NCBI RefSeq assembly: GCF_019669925.1
Contig: NZ_AP019779.1
Location: 62,001-126,000, forward strand
Direction: 5' to 3'
Length of the DNA: 64,000 bases
Source: Methanobrevibacter arboriphilus
GTDB taxonomy: Archaea; Methanobacteriota; Methanobacteria; Methanobacteriales; Methanobacteriaceae
Under the pieces are notes generated by a model, which did no database searches, had not been told where the DNA came from, and worked only from the letters and a program-made list of their open reading frames with translations. Of the stretch, positions 55,692-64,000 are shown in pieces; the first letter of the stretch is position 1, and each line of letters opens with the position of its first letter. A program made the position numbers and the translations under genes.

Positions 55692-56900
55692 TTAAGCTCT
55701 TCCTAATTCTTTGTGAGCTCTAGCTAGATGTCCTGCAGCTAATGCACCCATTAAAGATAATTCTCCAGCTAAAACGGTAGCTATCACTATTTCTGCAAAC
55801 TTTTTAACATTTCCAGATCCAGCTACACCTAAAATTTCCAATGATTCATTTGCTGTTTTAAGGCTTGTTCCACCACCAATTGTAGCTATTGGTAAATCAG
55901 GCATGGTTACAGAAAAGTATAAATCTCCATCTCTATCTTCTGCTGTGGTTATTCCTAATGATCCTTCAACTACATGAGCTATATCTTGACCTGTAGCTAA
56001 AAATATCGCTCCAATCATATTTGCAAAGTGTGCATTAAATCCCATACTTCCACTAATAGCTGATCCAATTAGATTTTTAGCTGTGTTAACTTCTACTATT
56101 GCTTCTGCTGTAGTTTTGAGTTTATTTTTAACTATCTCTTCTGGGATAATTATATCTGCAATCACAGTTTTACCTCTACCTTCAACTAAATTGATGGAAG
56201 ATGGTTTTTTATCAACACATGCATTACCACTTAGTGCGATTAATTGAGCATCTGTTTCATTTAATAAAAGTTCTAAAACTTTTTCTGTAGCTATTGTAAC
56301 CATGTTCATTCCCATACTATCTCCAGTAGAGTAAACAAAACGAGGGTAAATGTAATTTCCCACAACAAGTATTGGGTCAATTTTTAAAAGTTTTCCATGG
56401 TTTGTGGTACTTTCCGCTATTTTTTTTAGTTTTTGGAAGTTGTCTTCAAACCATTTTTTAATTTCAATGGCTTGAACTCCAGATTTTGCTTTAATCACAG
56501 GTGCTCTTGTCATTTTATCATCAATAACTCTAGCATTCACTCCTCCTGCTTCTGTTATTGTAGAACATCCTCTGTTAACTGATGCTACAAGAGCTCCTTC
56601 AGATGTTGCAAGTGGAACATAAAAATCTTTATTTTCTGTGTATTCTCCATTGATTCTTAATGGTCCTGCAACTCCAATTGGGATTTGTATTGTTCCAATG
56701 GGGTTTTCAATATTTTTTTTAGAAGCTGATTCCATATCAAGAGTGTAATTAGATATTGTATTGAGTTTTGTATTGGTGGTTTCTTCAATAAACTCTCTTC
56801 TTATATCAATAGCTTGTTCAGTAGAAGATGAATATTTATCAACTTCATATAATTTCATTTCACCATTTTTAAGTTTTTGGATTATATCTTTTTTATCCAT
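55692..56900 (-). CDS. hmgA: HMG-CoA reductase, class I
   Basis: 402 residues. Substrate and catalytic motifs are present: ENPIGTIQIPIGVAGPL, catalytic Glu in EGALVASVNRGC, GDSMGMNMVT, catalytic Lys in ACVDKKPSSINLVEGRGK, Asp in ATGQDIAHVVEGS and the C-terminal His in AAGHLARAHKE. It reduces HMG-CoA to mevalonate with NADPH, for archaeal isoprenoid lipids. It begins 19 bp after sucD on the same strand, so the two are co-transcribed. The 400-residue size without membrane domain is normal for archaea. Confidence 0.96.
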   Translation of the reverse strand: MDKKDIIQKLKNGEMKLYEVDKYSSSTEQAIDIRREFIEETTNTKLNTISNYTLDMESASKKNIENPIGTIQIPIGVAGPLRINGEYTENKDFYVPLATSEGALVASVNRGCSTITEAGGVNARVIDDKMTRAPVIKAKSGVQAIEIKKWFEDNFQKLKKIAESTTNHGKLLKIDPILVVGNYIYPRFVYSTGDSMGMNMVTIATEKVLELLLNETDAQLIALSGNACVDKKPSSINLVEGRGKTVIADIIIPEEIVKNKLKTTAEAIVEVNTAKNLIGSAISGSMGFNAHFANMIGAIFLATGQDIAHVVEGSLGITTAEDRDGDLYFSVTMPDLPIATIGGGTSLKTANESLEILGVAGSGNVKKFAEIVIATVLAGELSLMGALAAGHLARAHKELGRA

Positions 56901-56919
56901 AAAGAAAGCTCCTGTTTCG

Positions 56920-57777
56920 TCAGATTGTTTTAATTAATTCAACGATGTCTGAAGGCTTTTTAGCTACACTTACACCTGCTTTTTTAAGAGCTCTCATTTT
57001 ACTTTCTGCAGTTCCACTATTTCCTTCAATTATAGCTCCGGCATGTCCCATTCTTTTACCTGGAGGTGCAGTTATACCTGCAATATATGAGACAACTGGT
57101 TTTGAGATGTTTTTGTCAATATATTCTGCAGCTTTTTCCTCAGCATTTCCTCCAATTTCTCCAATCATCACAATTTTTTCTGTTTCTGGATCATCTTCAA
57201 ATTTTTGCAGTATTGTAGAGTAGTTTGTTCCAATTACAGGATCTCCTCCAATTCCAATACATGTACTTTGACCAATTCCTTCTCTGGTAAGTTGACTAGC
57301 TACTTCATAGGTTAAAGTTCCACTTCTAGATATAACTCCTACATTTCCTTCTGAAAATATATGAGTTGGCATAATCCCCATCTTTCCAACTTTTGGAGAT
57401 ATTATTCCTGGTGTATTAGGTCCAATAACAGTAACATCTTTATTTTTCCCATAAGCCATTATTTCCATTGAATCATGGACTGGTATATGTTCTGTGATAA
57501 TAACTACAAGATCTAAATGCTTTATTGATTCAAAAGCTGCATCTTTTGCAAAAGGAGCTGGAACAAATATTATTGAAGCATTGACATTTGTTTCTTCTTT
57601 AGCTGCTTCGATAGAATCAAATATAGGTACATTTTGAAATTGTTGCCCTCCTTTTCCAGGAGTTACGCCGGCTACAATATTTGTATTATATTGAAGCATT
57701 TGCTCTGTATGGAACGATCCTTGTTTTCCTGTAATTCCTTGAACTAAACATCTTGTATCTTCATTTAATAAGATCAT
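56920..57777 (-). CDS. sucD: Succinyl-CoA synthetase alpha subunit
   Basis: 285 residues from ATG 57777, with GAGGG at 57786-57790 as its ribosome site; the in-frame ATG 12 bases earlier overlaps that site. CoA-binding [26 protein letters not shown] and the phosphohistidine in [13 protein letters not shown] identify it. It interconverts succinate and succinyl-CoA with ATP or GTP, and in methanogens it belongs to the incomplete reductive citrate branch. No sucC lies in the window. It leads the operon with hmgA. Confidence 0.94.
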   Translation of the reverse strand: MILLNEDTRCLVQGITGKQGSFHTEQMLQYNTNIVAGVTPGKGGQQFQNVPIFDSIEAAKEETNVNASIIFVPAPFAKDAAFESIKHLDLVVIITEHIPVHDSMEIMAYGKNKDVTVIGPNTPGIISPKVGKMGIMPTHIFSEGNVGVISRSGTLTYEVASQLTREGIGQSTCIGIGGDPVIGTNYSTILQKFEDDPETEKIVMIGEIGGNAEEKAAEYIDKNISKPVVSYIAGITAPPGKRMGHAGAIIEGNSGTAESKMRALKKAGVSVAKKPSDIVELIKTI

Positions 57778-57901
57778 TTTTACCCTCATTTTATTTTATA
57801 ATATATTTTATAATGATTTATTTAATATCTCAGTTATATTTAATAATAATATTTAATAAATTTAATAATAATAATATTTAATAATCAAGTGTTGTTTTTG
57901 A

Positions 57902-58624
57902 TTATTTTAAAATTCTAGACCTTTCTTGAAAAGGAATTGATAAATCAATAACATTACCATTCATAAAAGCAGAAACTGAAAAAATCACACTTCCTGGAAT
58001 AACATTACAAGGAGTTCCTCTTTCAACAAGATAAGTATTTTTATTTCCACAAGCTGCACCAATCATAGCTCCTGCAATTACTCCAACAGATTCAATATTT
58101 TCAACACTAGCTACAACAATAGGATCATCAGTTTCACTTGATACATAACCTACTCCCGGAATTTTCTTTTGACCACCTATTTTATCACATATGTCAGTAA
58201 GACCAGACATACCAGTAGCTGCATCAATACAAGAGTTAGCTACATCTTCTACGAATGATTCTCCTCCATAAGTATCAAATGCAACTATAATTGCATCAGG
58301 ATATCTATCCTGCCTAATATTTGCTTCTCCATAAGAAATTCCTTCTCCTGCAGTTTCTGGATTATCAGATATTCCAGCCACATCACCAATATCTTCAGCA
58401 TTCTTTCTTAGAATATTTACGATCCCTTGATTTATTTTTTCTAGTAGATTATCTTCTACAAAAGCAGATATTACTATATCATCACCTGTGATGTTTGTTA
58501 AAGCAGCACTATGTGCTCCTGCTTCAATCAACTTATGGATATCATTTTCTATATCATTAATCAATGAATAACTACAAGAAACATCATTTTTAGAGATATC
58601 TGCTCCAATAGCTGTTATTTTCAA
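57902..58624 (-). CDS. Conserved methanogen protein of unknown function
   Basis: 240 residues, soluble. Notable segments are ITAIGADISKNDVSCSYSLI, ISDNPETAGEGISYGEANI, CDKIGGQKKIPGVGYVSSET and a hydrophobic, Gly-rich IESVGVIAGAMIGAACGNKN. The composition and Gly loops suggest a metabolic enzyme or cofactor protein. I cannot name the family. It is upstream of sucD (124-bp gap), same strand, with possible independent transcription. Confidence 0.75.
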   Translation of the reverse strand: MKITAIGADISKNDVSCSYSLINDIENDIHKLIEAGAHSAALTNITGDDIVISAFVEDNLLEKINQGIVNILRKNAEDIGDVAGISDNPETAGEGISYGEANIRQDRYPDAIIVAFDTYGGESFVEDVANSCIDAATGMSGLTDICDKIGGQKKIPGVGYVSSETDDPIVVASVENIESVGVIAGAMIGAACGNKNTYLVERGTPCNVIPGSVIFSVSAFMNGNVIDLSIPFQERSRILK

Positions 58625-59093
58625 TTTAACACCTAGTAATTTTTAATTTATTCTATAATTTTTAATTTATTAATTCTTTATATGTTTAATTATATACTTA
58701 ATAATTTAATTATTAATGTTTATGATAATTATTATTTATTAATTCTTATTTATATTATTGTAGGTTTTATCTATTCTTTTTGAATTTTATTTGTTATATT
58801 AATTATTTTTAAAAAACAGTAAAAAAACAGTAAAGTTAATTAAGAGTAAATACAAAACATATCTTTACAAAACATTACTTTAAAAAATATAATTTTATAA
58901 AATATAATTTTATATTACATTAATTTATATTATAAATAATTCATACGATTATTAATTAATATTACAATTAATCTATATTAGAAACATAATTCATACTACT
59001 AATTAATTCATACTACTATTGTTTACTATTATAATTAATTTATATTAAAATTAAGAATGATTTCATAGATAATTTAATCAAAGAGGAAGAATA
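58625..59093. other. AT-rich divergent gap
   Basis: About 470 bp with TTTTATAAAATATAATTTTA (58890-58910) and ATTCATACTACTAATTAA-type repeats. GAGGAAGA ends five bases before the TTG start of aroD. No ORF or RNA gene is seen. Confidence 0.4.
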
Positions 59094-59804
59094 TTGATTT
59101 CACAGACTAAAATAGCTATTCCTATTCTACAAGAAAAAGAAGAAGATATAATTAATACTGCTCAAGATTTTGTTAAAAAAGGGGCTGATCTTCTTGAACT
59201 TAGGATTGATGGTATAGCTAATGTTAATTCTGATATGGTTAAAAATATTATTGAGTCTATTAATTTTCCAGTTATAGCAACTAATCGTTCTAAAAAGGAA
59301 GGAGGATTCTTTTTAGGTAGTGAAAAAGAAAGGATAAATATTCTTAAAAATTGTTGTGATTTAGAAAATGTTGAGTATATTGATATAGAACTTCAAACTG
59401 ATCCTTGTCTTCGAAATTTTCTTATTGATAAATGTAGAGAAGCTAATGTTAAAACTATCATATCTTTTCATGATTTTGAAAAAACACCTTCAGTTGATTA
59501 TTTACTTAAAATTGTAAATGAAGAAAAAGAATTAGGTGATGTAGCTAAAATTGCTGTTATGCCAAGAAATTTAGAGGATACTATAAATGTTTTAGCTATA
59601 ATGTCTCATTGTGATAATACAATAGCTATATCTATGGGTGAAATAGGAAGTTATACTCGAGTTATGGCCTCTAAATTCAATGCACCTTTTACATTTGCTA
59701 CTGGTGGAGATGTGACAGCTCCTGGTCAGATTGATATTGAAACTATGAAACTACTAATAAACATGGATCTAATGGATCATGATGATCTTTTAGATGATAT
59801 TTAG
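59094..59804 (+). CDS. aroD: 3-Dehydroquinate dehydratase, type I
   Basis: 236 residues, start TTG 59094 after GAGGAAGA. Barrel motifs ADLLELRIDGI, FPVIATNRSKKEGG, catalytic His in TIISFHDFEKTP and Schiff-base Lys in VAKIAVMPRN are intact, with MGEIGSYTRVMASKF and TFATGGDVTAPGQ at the end. It dehydrates 3-dehydroquinate to 3-dehydroshikimate, the substrate of AroE encoded at 31 kb. AroD and AroE are on opposite strands, not an operon. Confidence 0.95.
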   Translation: MISQTKIAIPILQEKEEDIINTAQDFVKKGADLLELRIDGIANVNSDMVKNIIESINFPVIATNRSKKEGGFFLGSEKERINILKNCCDLENVEYIDIELQTDPCLRNFLIDKCREANVKTIISFHDFEKTPSVDYLLKIVNEEKELGDVAKIAVMPRNLEDTINVLAIMSHCDNTIAISMGEIGSYTRVMASKFNAPFTFATGGDVTAPGQIDIETMKLLINMDLMDHDDLLDDI

Positions 59805-60376
59805 CTTTTTTAACTCTTTAAATTTTTTAAATTTTTTTAATTTCTTATCTATTCTTAGCTATTTTTAATTTCTTATCTATTCTTAGCTATTTTTAATTTC
59901 TTATCTATTTTTAGCTATTTTTTACCTATTTTTAATTTATTATTTATTTTTAGCTATTTTTAATTTTTTTATCTATTTTTACTTATTTTTTAACTATTTT
60001 TAACTATTTTAGCTAATTTTTAAATCTTTTTAATCTTTTTTAAAAAGATTATTTTGATTATAATATTTTGTGTAATATTTTCTGAAATTTTATTTATATT
60101 TTTATTAAATTTTTTATTCTTAAATGATTTATTCATCTTATTATTACTATAAAAAATTATATCATTATGAATAATTAATATACTATTATCTCGTTATATA
60201 CAGTAATATTGATAATGTTAGTAATATTGGTGATATTAGTAATATTGATAATGTTAGTAATATTGGTGATATTATTAATATTAGTTATTAATCATATTAA
60301 ATAATATTAATAATGATAATATTTGAAATAGTCATAATGAAAAAATTCAACGATAATAATTATCGGAGGTATTTTT
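59805..60376. repeat. 572-bp gap with 28-bp and 36-bp tandem repeats
   Basis: A 28-bp unit beginning TTTCTTATCTATTCTTAGCT repeats at 59841, 59869 and 59897, then decays to about 60020. Farther on, a 36-bp unit beginning GTAATATTGATAATGTTAGT occurs at 60203 and 60239. No gene lies between; GGAGGT at 60365-60370 belongs to the next gene. Confidence 0.7.
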
Positions 60377-61006
60377 ATAAAGAAAAATAAAATAATACTG
60401 ATTACTATAGCTTTAATCTTAATTATTTGTGCAGGAATTGGTATAACCTCTTCAGTTTTTGCTGATACAGCAATTATTGATGTTAATTTAGATGGGCAAA
60501 ATGCAACTGTCAATGTGATTTCTTCTCCATTTGGAAAAGATTTAGGTAGTATGAATGCTGATTTGGAAAATTATACATACTATCAGATGAATAATATTGA
60601 TAGTAATGCAAGTACACTAAGAGCAGGAATAACAGAAATAGCTGAAAACTATGGGTTTAAAGATATAGAAATTAATATTAATTCTCAGTTTGGTGAAAAT
60701 CAAATGCCTATGCAAGTTACTGTTGATGGAGTTTCAATGGTTCCTACATTGCAGGATGGAGAGAATGTTATAATTCAAAAAACAAAAAATCCTAAAGTTG
60801 GAGATATTATTGTTGTTAAAGATCCTGAAGAAACTCTTCTTATAAAACGTTTAGGAAATATTAGTGGGGATAGAATCTTTTTATCAAGTGATAATAATGA
60901 TACTGTCACTGCCATTGTAAATGGGTCTTATGTGGAAATGATAGCTCTTGAAAAATGGACTAATGCTTCTAATGTTGTGGGAGTAGCTAGAATATTCAAT
61001 GTTTAG
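60377..61006 (+). CDS. S24/S26-family serine peptidase with signal peptide and non-canonical start
   Basis: About 209 residues. An annotation from GTG 60515 would drop the signal peptide. In frame upstream lies KKNKIILITIALILIICAG and a cleavage region TSSVFA-DTA. GGAGGT ends six bases before ATA 60377, but no ATG, GTG or TTG is available there. The catalytic core is at the C-terminus: Ser in VDGVSMVPTLQDGENVIIQK and Lys in ETLLIKRLGN, the Ser/Lys pair of signal-peptidase-like enzymes. Exported or membrane-bound; the substrate is unknown. The start codon is therefore odd, or mutated. Confidence 0.75.
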   Translation: MKKNKIILITIALILIICAGIGITSSVFADTAIIDVNLDGQNATVNVISSPFGKDLGSMNADLENYTYYQMNNIDSNASTLRAGITEIAENYGFKDIEININSQFGENQMPMQVTVDGVSMVPTLQDGENVIIQKTKNPKVGDIIVVKDPEETLLIKRLGNISGDRIFLSSDNNDTVTAIVNGSYVEMIALEKWTNASNVVGVARIFNV

Positions 61007-61048
61007 TTTTAATATTGCTTTTTATCTTATTTTAAGTTTTAATACTTA

Positions 61049-61903
61049 TTAAACTTCAATAGAATAAATACTTTCTATATTATCTTTATGTATTTTAAAA
61101 GCATCTTTTTCTGTGAATATTTCTTTATTTATAAAATCAAGAGTTCTTTTTGGAACGGTTTTTGGACCTAGTACTGCTCCAGGACGAGTTAGATCATCAA
61201 GATAATCAGTTTCCATTAAAAAATTGTTTCCTTTGGATATAGCTATTTTAATATTATCTTTTCCTGACATAACCGAAGGTGTAAGACCAAAATTTTCATC
61301 TTTTTTTATATAAGGTCCTGAAAAATGTTTTATTAATTTTTTCTTATTGAAATTGATTTCATCTGCAAATGATGCAAACTCTTTAAATTCTTTTTCACTA
61401 GCTGATTCTGTATGTAATTGTACAGGACAATCAATATCTTTAGCTAATTCTAATCCATATTTAAGAACTTTATTTTGATATTCCATTTCTTCTTCTGATA
61501 CTTCATAATGAGGTCTGCCTATCTCACCAATTCCAACAGCTTTTTTTTCTAAAATTAATTTTTTTCCATATTCTAATGCTTTCTTAACCATTTCAAAACT
61601 ATCTTCTAAAGATTTTCCACTTTCAACAAGCCTTGAAATTTCAGCAGGATGAACACCAACGATGGGGAATGCTTTAACTTCTGTATTTTCACTAATGTCT
61701 TTTGCATAGCTAATAACTAAATCCATAGATTTTTTAAACTTAAATGGCTCTCCAAAAGTCCATGAAGGTTTGTTAGGTATTATCATAACTCTTCCACCCA
61801 CATTATAAAATTGTTTAGCTACTTTTACAGGACCAATGCCATTAATAGGATCTACATGGATATGATTGTCGGTTATTGGAATTTCTAATGGATTAGCTTT
61901 CAT
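61049..61903 (-). CDS. TatD-family metal-dependent hydrolase
   Basis: 284 residues. Metal ligands appear in TDNHIHVDP (HxH), FPIVGVHPAE, GIGEIGRPHYE, CPVQLHTES and LMETDYLDD. This is the amidohydrolase-type barrel of the TatD group. Bacterial TatD has 3'-5' exonuclease activity; archaeal members are poorly studied. AGGTAG just upstream of the ATG is its ribosome site and lies inside a 33-bp tandem repeat. Confidence 0.88.
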   Translation of the reverse strand: MKANPLEIPITDNHIHVDPINGIGPVKVAKQFYNVGGRVMIIPNKPSWTFGEPFKFKKSMDLVISYAKDISENTEVKAFPIVGVHPAEISRLVESGKSLEDSFEMVKKALEYGKKLILEKKAVGIGEIGRPHYEVSEEEMEYQNKVLKYGLELAKDIDCPVQLHTESASEKEFKEFASFADEINFNKKKLIKHFSGPYIKKDENFGLTPSVMSGKDNIKIAISKGNNFLMETDYLDDLTRPGAVLGPKTVPKRTLDFINKEIFTEKDAFKIHKDNIESIYSIEV

Positions 61904-62000
61904 ATTATCTACCTATTACTTATTTATTATTTATATATTATCTACCTATTATTTACTTATCATTTATATATTATCTGCATATTATTTATTGTTTATCTAT
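61902..62000. repeat. Three 33-bp tandem repeats over the TatD-gene leader
   Basis: ATATTATCTACCTATTAYTT begins units at 61902, 61935 and 61968, period 33, with the third unit diverged. Unit one includes the start region and ribosome site of the TatD gene. The 418-bp gap to 62321 contains no gene. Confidence 0.7.
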
Positions 62001-62321
62001 TATCGTTCTATTAATGTTTTCAAGGATTATGATATCTTAAATTTCAAAAATTTTAATTTTAGATTATTTTTAATAGTAATTATATTAATAAATATAGTTA
62101 TATTTAATAATTTATACTAATTTATAACAACATAATAACATTTAAAATTACTACTTCGTAGTATTATTAATAGTAAAACTTATAATATAGTTATTAAATA
62201 TATTTTTGTTAAGTTTTAGTTATTTAAAACTATATAAAATTATTTGTGAATCATATTTGATTTAATCTAAAAAACTATCTTTTTAGACGGGATTCATATT
62301 TTTTTATCAGGGGGAGATTTT

Positions 62322-63557
62322 ATGAATTTTTTTAGATATTATTTTGATAAAGCATTTAACAGAAAAATCATTGCAATTGATAAGCCCATCTTTAAAAATA
62401 ATGGCTTTTTTTATAATATTTCCACAACTCATGATTTAGATAAATATTTTCTTAAAAAAGATAGCTTTATTGATCATATAAATGTGAAAGATGATTTATC
62501 TTCAGTTCCTGAAGGAATATCAATAATACCTATTTTATCCAATGTTTTACCTGTTAGTTGGATTATGGATGCTACAATAGTCATAGATGAGTTAGACAAA
62601 ACTTTTTTTGAATCAATTAAAACAATTAAAGAAAATTTTTCTTTAATGTTTCCTAAAATTGAATTTAAAGGTAGGTTAATTGTTAAAAAAATTGTTGATT
62701 ATGATAGAATTTTCATGGAAGATAAATATATGTCATTTTTCAGTGGAGGAGTTGATTCAACATTCACTGTTATTAATAATATTGATAAAAAACCAGTTTT
62801 AACTAGTATTTGGGGTTCTGATATGCCTATTGATGAAACTGAAGGTTGGAAAAATTTATCAGACATAATTAATCAATTTTCCAAGGAATTTGATTTAGAA
62901 AAGGTTTTTATTAAATCTGATTTTAAGGAATTGTTGAATATTAAAAAACTTAATGGGGAAATTATAGCTATTAATGACAATTGGTGGCATGGTCTTCAGC
63001 ATGGAATAAGTATAATAAGTCATGGTGTTATTTATGCTTATAAAAATCAAATAGGAAATATATTAATAGCTTCATCACATTCTACAAGGGATTTAGAAGA
63101 GAGAGGTGTAGAAGTTATTCCTTGTGGATCTTCACCAATAATTGATAATTATTTTAAATTTTCTAATTGTAAAGTTATCCATGATGGATTTGATTTTACA
63201 AGACAAGAAAAAATTGGAAAAATACTAGACTATGTAAATGAAAATGATAAGAATGTTTATATAAAAGTTTGTTGGGAAAGCATTTCAGGAAAAAATTGTA
63301 GTAAGTGTGTTAAATGCTGTAAATCTATGTTAGGGGTTCTTGCTGAGAAACAAGATCCAAATTTATTTGGATTTGAGTTTGATGAAAGTATATTAGATGA
63401 GATTTATGAGAAAGTTACTAATTCTGAAGACTATGGGGTTTATTGGGATATAAATAAAGGAAATTATTGGAAACATATTTTTGAACGTTTTCAAGAAGAT
63501 CCTGAATATTGGAAAGAAAAAAAGAATTTAAAATGGATTTTTGATTTAAAATTGTAA
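62322..63557 (+). CDS. PP-loop (ATP pyrophosphatase) protein with C-terminal Cys cluster
   Basis: 411 residues. The PP-loop SFFSGGVDSTFTVI at about residue 140 binds ATP. Other ordered parts are TSIWGSDMPIDETEGWKNL, ILIASSHSTRDLE and VCWESISGKNCSKCVKCCKS, the last giving up to five Cys, similar to the zinc site of QueC-like enzymes. The N-terminal 130 residues are family-specific. It probably adenylates a substrate to form an amide or nitrile, but no substrate is evident. GGGGGAG precedes the ATG. It stands alone. Confidence 0.75.
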   Translation: MNFFRYYFDKAFNRKIIAIDKPIFKNNGFFYNISTTHDLDKYFLKKDSFIDHINVKDDLSSVPEGISIIPILSNVLPVSWIMDATIVIDELDKTFFESIKTIKENFSLMFPKIEFKGRLIVKKIVDYDRIFMEDKYMSFFSGGVDSTFTVINNIDKKPVLTSIWGSDMPIDETEGWKNLSDIINQFSKEFDLEKVFIKSDFKELLNIKKLNGEIIAINDNWWHGLQHGISIISHGVIYAYKNQIGNILIASSHSTRDLEERGVEVIPCGSSPIIDNYFKFSNCKVIHDGFDFTRQEKIGKILDYVNENDKNVYIKVCWESISGKNCSKCVKCCKSMLGVLAEKQDPNLFGFEFDESILDEIYEKVTNSEDYGVYWDINKGNYWKHIFERFQEDPEYWKEKKNLKWIFDLKL

Positions 63558-63667
63558 CATATAATAATTTTAAAAACATATATTTAAAAACATATATTTA
63601 AAATTATATTTAAAAATATATAATTTAAAAAGATATATAGTAATTTTAAATTATCAATATTCTTTAT

Positions 63668-64000
63668 TTATCCTTGTTTAGCTATACAAAATCTACAAAC
63701 TGCTTTTAAGTTCCCTACATTGTTATTTTTCACAGGACAATAATAAGTTCCATTTTCATATCTAACTTTAGTATGTCCTGGGAATATACTTCCTACATGA
63801 TGAATTGGTTCATCTAAAATAAAAGTTGTGTAAATACAGATTAGATAGTATATTAGTCTTTGAACTTTTGTTCCATTTTCTTTACTTTCTAGTTTAGTTT
63901 TTATTTTATCTTTTTCATTTTTTTCTACTTCATTCTCTAATTTAATTTCTTCATTATTCTCTAACTTATTTTCTACTTTATTTTCTACTTTATTTTTTAT
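63668..64000 (-). CDS. DUF2115 (UPF0305)-like methanogen protein, 5' part outside window
   Basis: Partial: 110 codons up to the window edge. The C-terminal part contains [20 protein letters not shown], then TYYCPVKNN and CRFCIAKQG before the stop. The Cys-Pro and CxxC pattern and the ending resemble the methanogen family DUF2115. The preceding stretch is Lys/Glu/Asn low complexity ([20 protein letters not shown]), which may be an insert. The start is not visible. Function unknown. Confidence 0.65.
   Translation of the reverse strand: MKNKVENKVENKLENNEEIKLENEVEKNEKDKIKTKLESKENGTKVQRLIYYLICIYTTFILDEPIHHVGSIFPGHTKVRYENGTYYCPVKNNNVGNLKAVCRFCIAKQG

Noticed and set aside
61866-62120. 84-codon plus-strand frame
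   Set aside because: It is the opposite-strand reading of the TatD gene start and the 33-bp repeats; Tyr/Ile/Leu only.

Overview
The window is about 64 kb of very AT-rich DNA from a methanogenic archaeon of the order Methanobacteriales, most like Methanobrevibacter. The evidence is a component A2 (AtwA) ATPase for methyl-coenzyme M reductase, an FmdE-family protein, archaeal replication factor C (small and large subunits), archaeal NadM, HMG-CoA reductase for isoprenoid lipids, a pseudomurein-binding repeat protein and several large adhesin-like proteins with parallel beta-helix repeats. Shine-Dalgarno sites are typically GGAGG or GGTGAT. Gaps between genes are long, AT-rich and often made of short tandem repeats.

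Layout. 1-2.4 kb: the end of an accessory region with a TIR-domain gene, a frameshifted membrane/coiled-coil gene and two decayed tRNA 3' halves. 2.5-5.6 kb: an ArsR-regulated operon (dicluster ferredoxin-like reductase, DGC-like cysteine protein, DUF166-like protein) facing a TauE/SafE permease. 5.9 kb: tRNA-Arg(CCT). 6-15.8 kb: a second accessory block that looks like an integrated plasmid or virus: HEPN-like genes, a winged-helix regulator and a decayed copy of it, three small membrane-anchored proteins, a replication ATPase with a translationally coupled micro-ORF, a small DNA-binding-like protein and a tyrosine integrase. 16-21 kb: an adhesin locus. 21-36.9 kb: housekeeping genes for molybdopterin (MobA, Mop, MoaE), TrmO, NadM, AtwA, UspA, two rubredoxins plus ferritin, a NifX-like protein, AroE, HisS, HisI and a PIN/KH ATPase. 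37-41.4 kb: two more beta-helix surface proteins. 42-45 kb: a DUF2162/MotA-TolQ/DUF2149/FmdE group. 45-64 kb: a TIM-barrel isomerase, aryl-acid-CoA ligase plus ACT protein, HtpX with an EF-hand loop, a GXGXG protein, a pentapeptide repeat protein, RfcS/RfcL, HMG-CoA reductase plus SucD, AroD, an S24/S26 peptidase, a TatD hydrolase, a PP-loop ATPase and a partial DUF2115-like gene.

The most interesting system is the adhesin locus. A 1015-residue adhesin gene (17779-20826, +) contains one beta-helix coil (about 18407-18495) whose codon usage differs sharply from the rest of the gene. That coil matches an inverted array of 12 out-of-frame cassettes of 75-82 bp at about 16046-16975. Two stretches of the expressed coil are identical to two different cassettes (31 bp and 36 bp), so it looks like a mosaic. 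The cassettes vary at three codons beside a palindromic core, and almost all variants are Tyr, Ser, Asp, Ala or Gly. An 11-G run, very unusual in this genome, lies about 160 bp upstream of the adhesin start, and a tyrosine recombinase gene lies next to the array. Together these suggest a silent-cassette system for varying a surface protein, possibly with phase-variable expression. This is an inference from sequence layout and has not been tested.

Two accessory genes, at 1.4 kb and 6.6 kb, are split at the same motif, A AAA AAG TAA, with the rest of the protein in the -1 frame. This is either programmed frameshifting at a dnaX-type slippery site, recent decay, or a homopolymer sequencing error.
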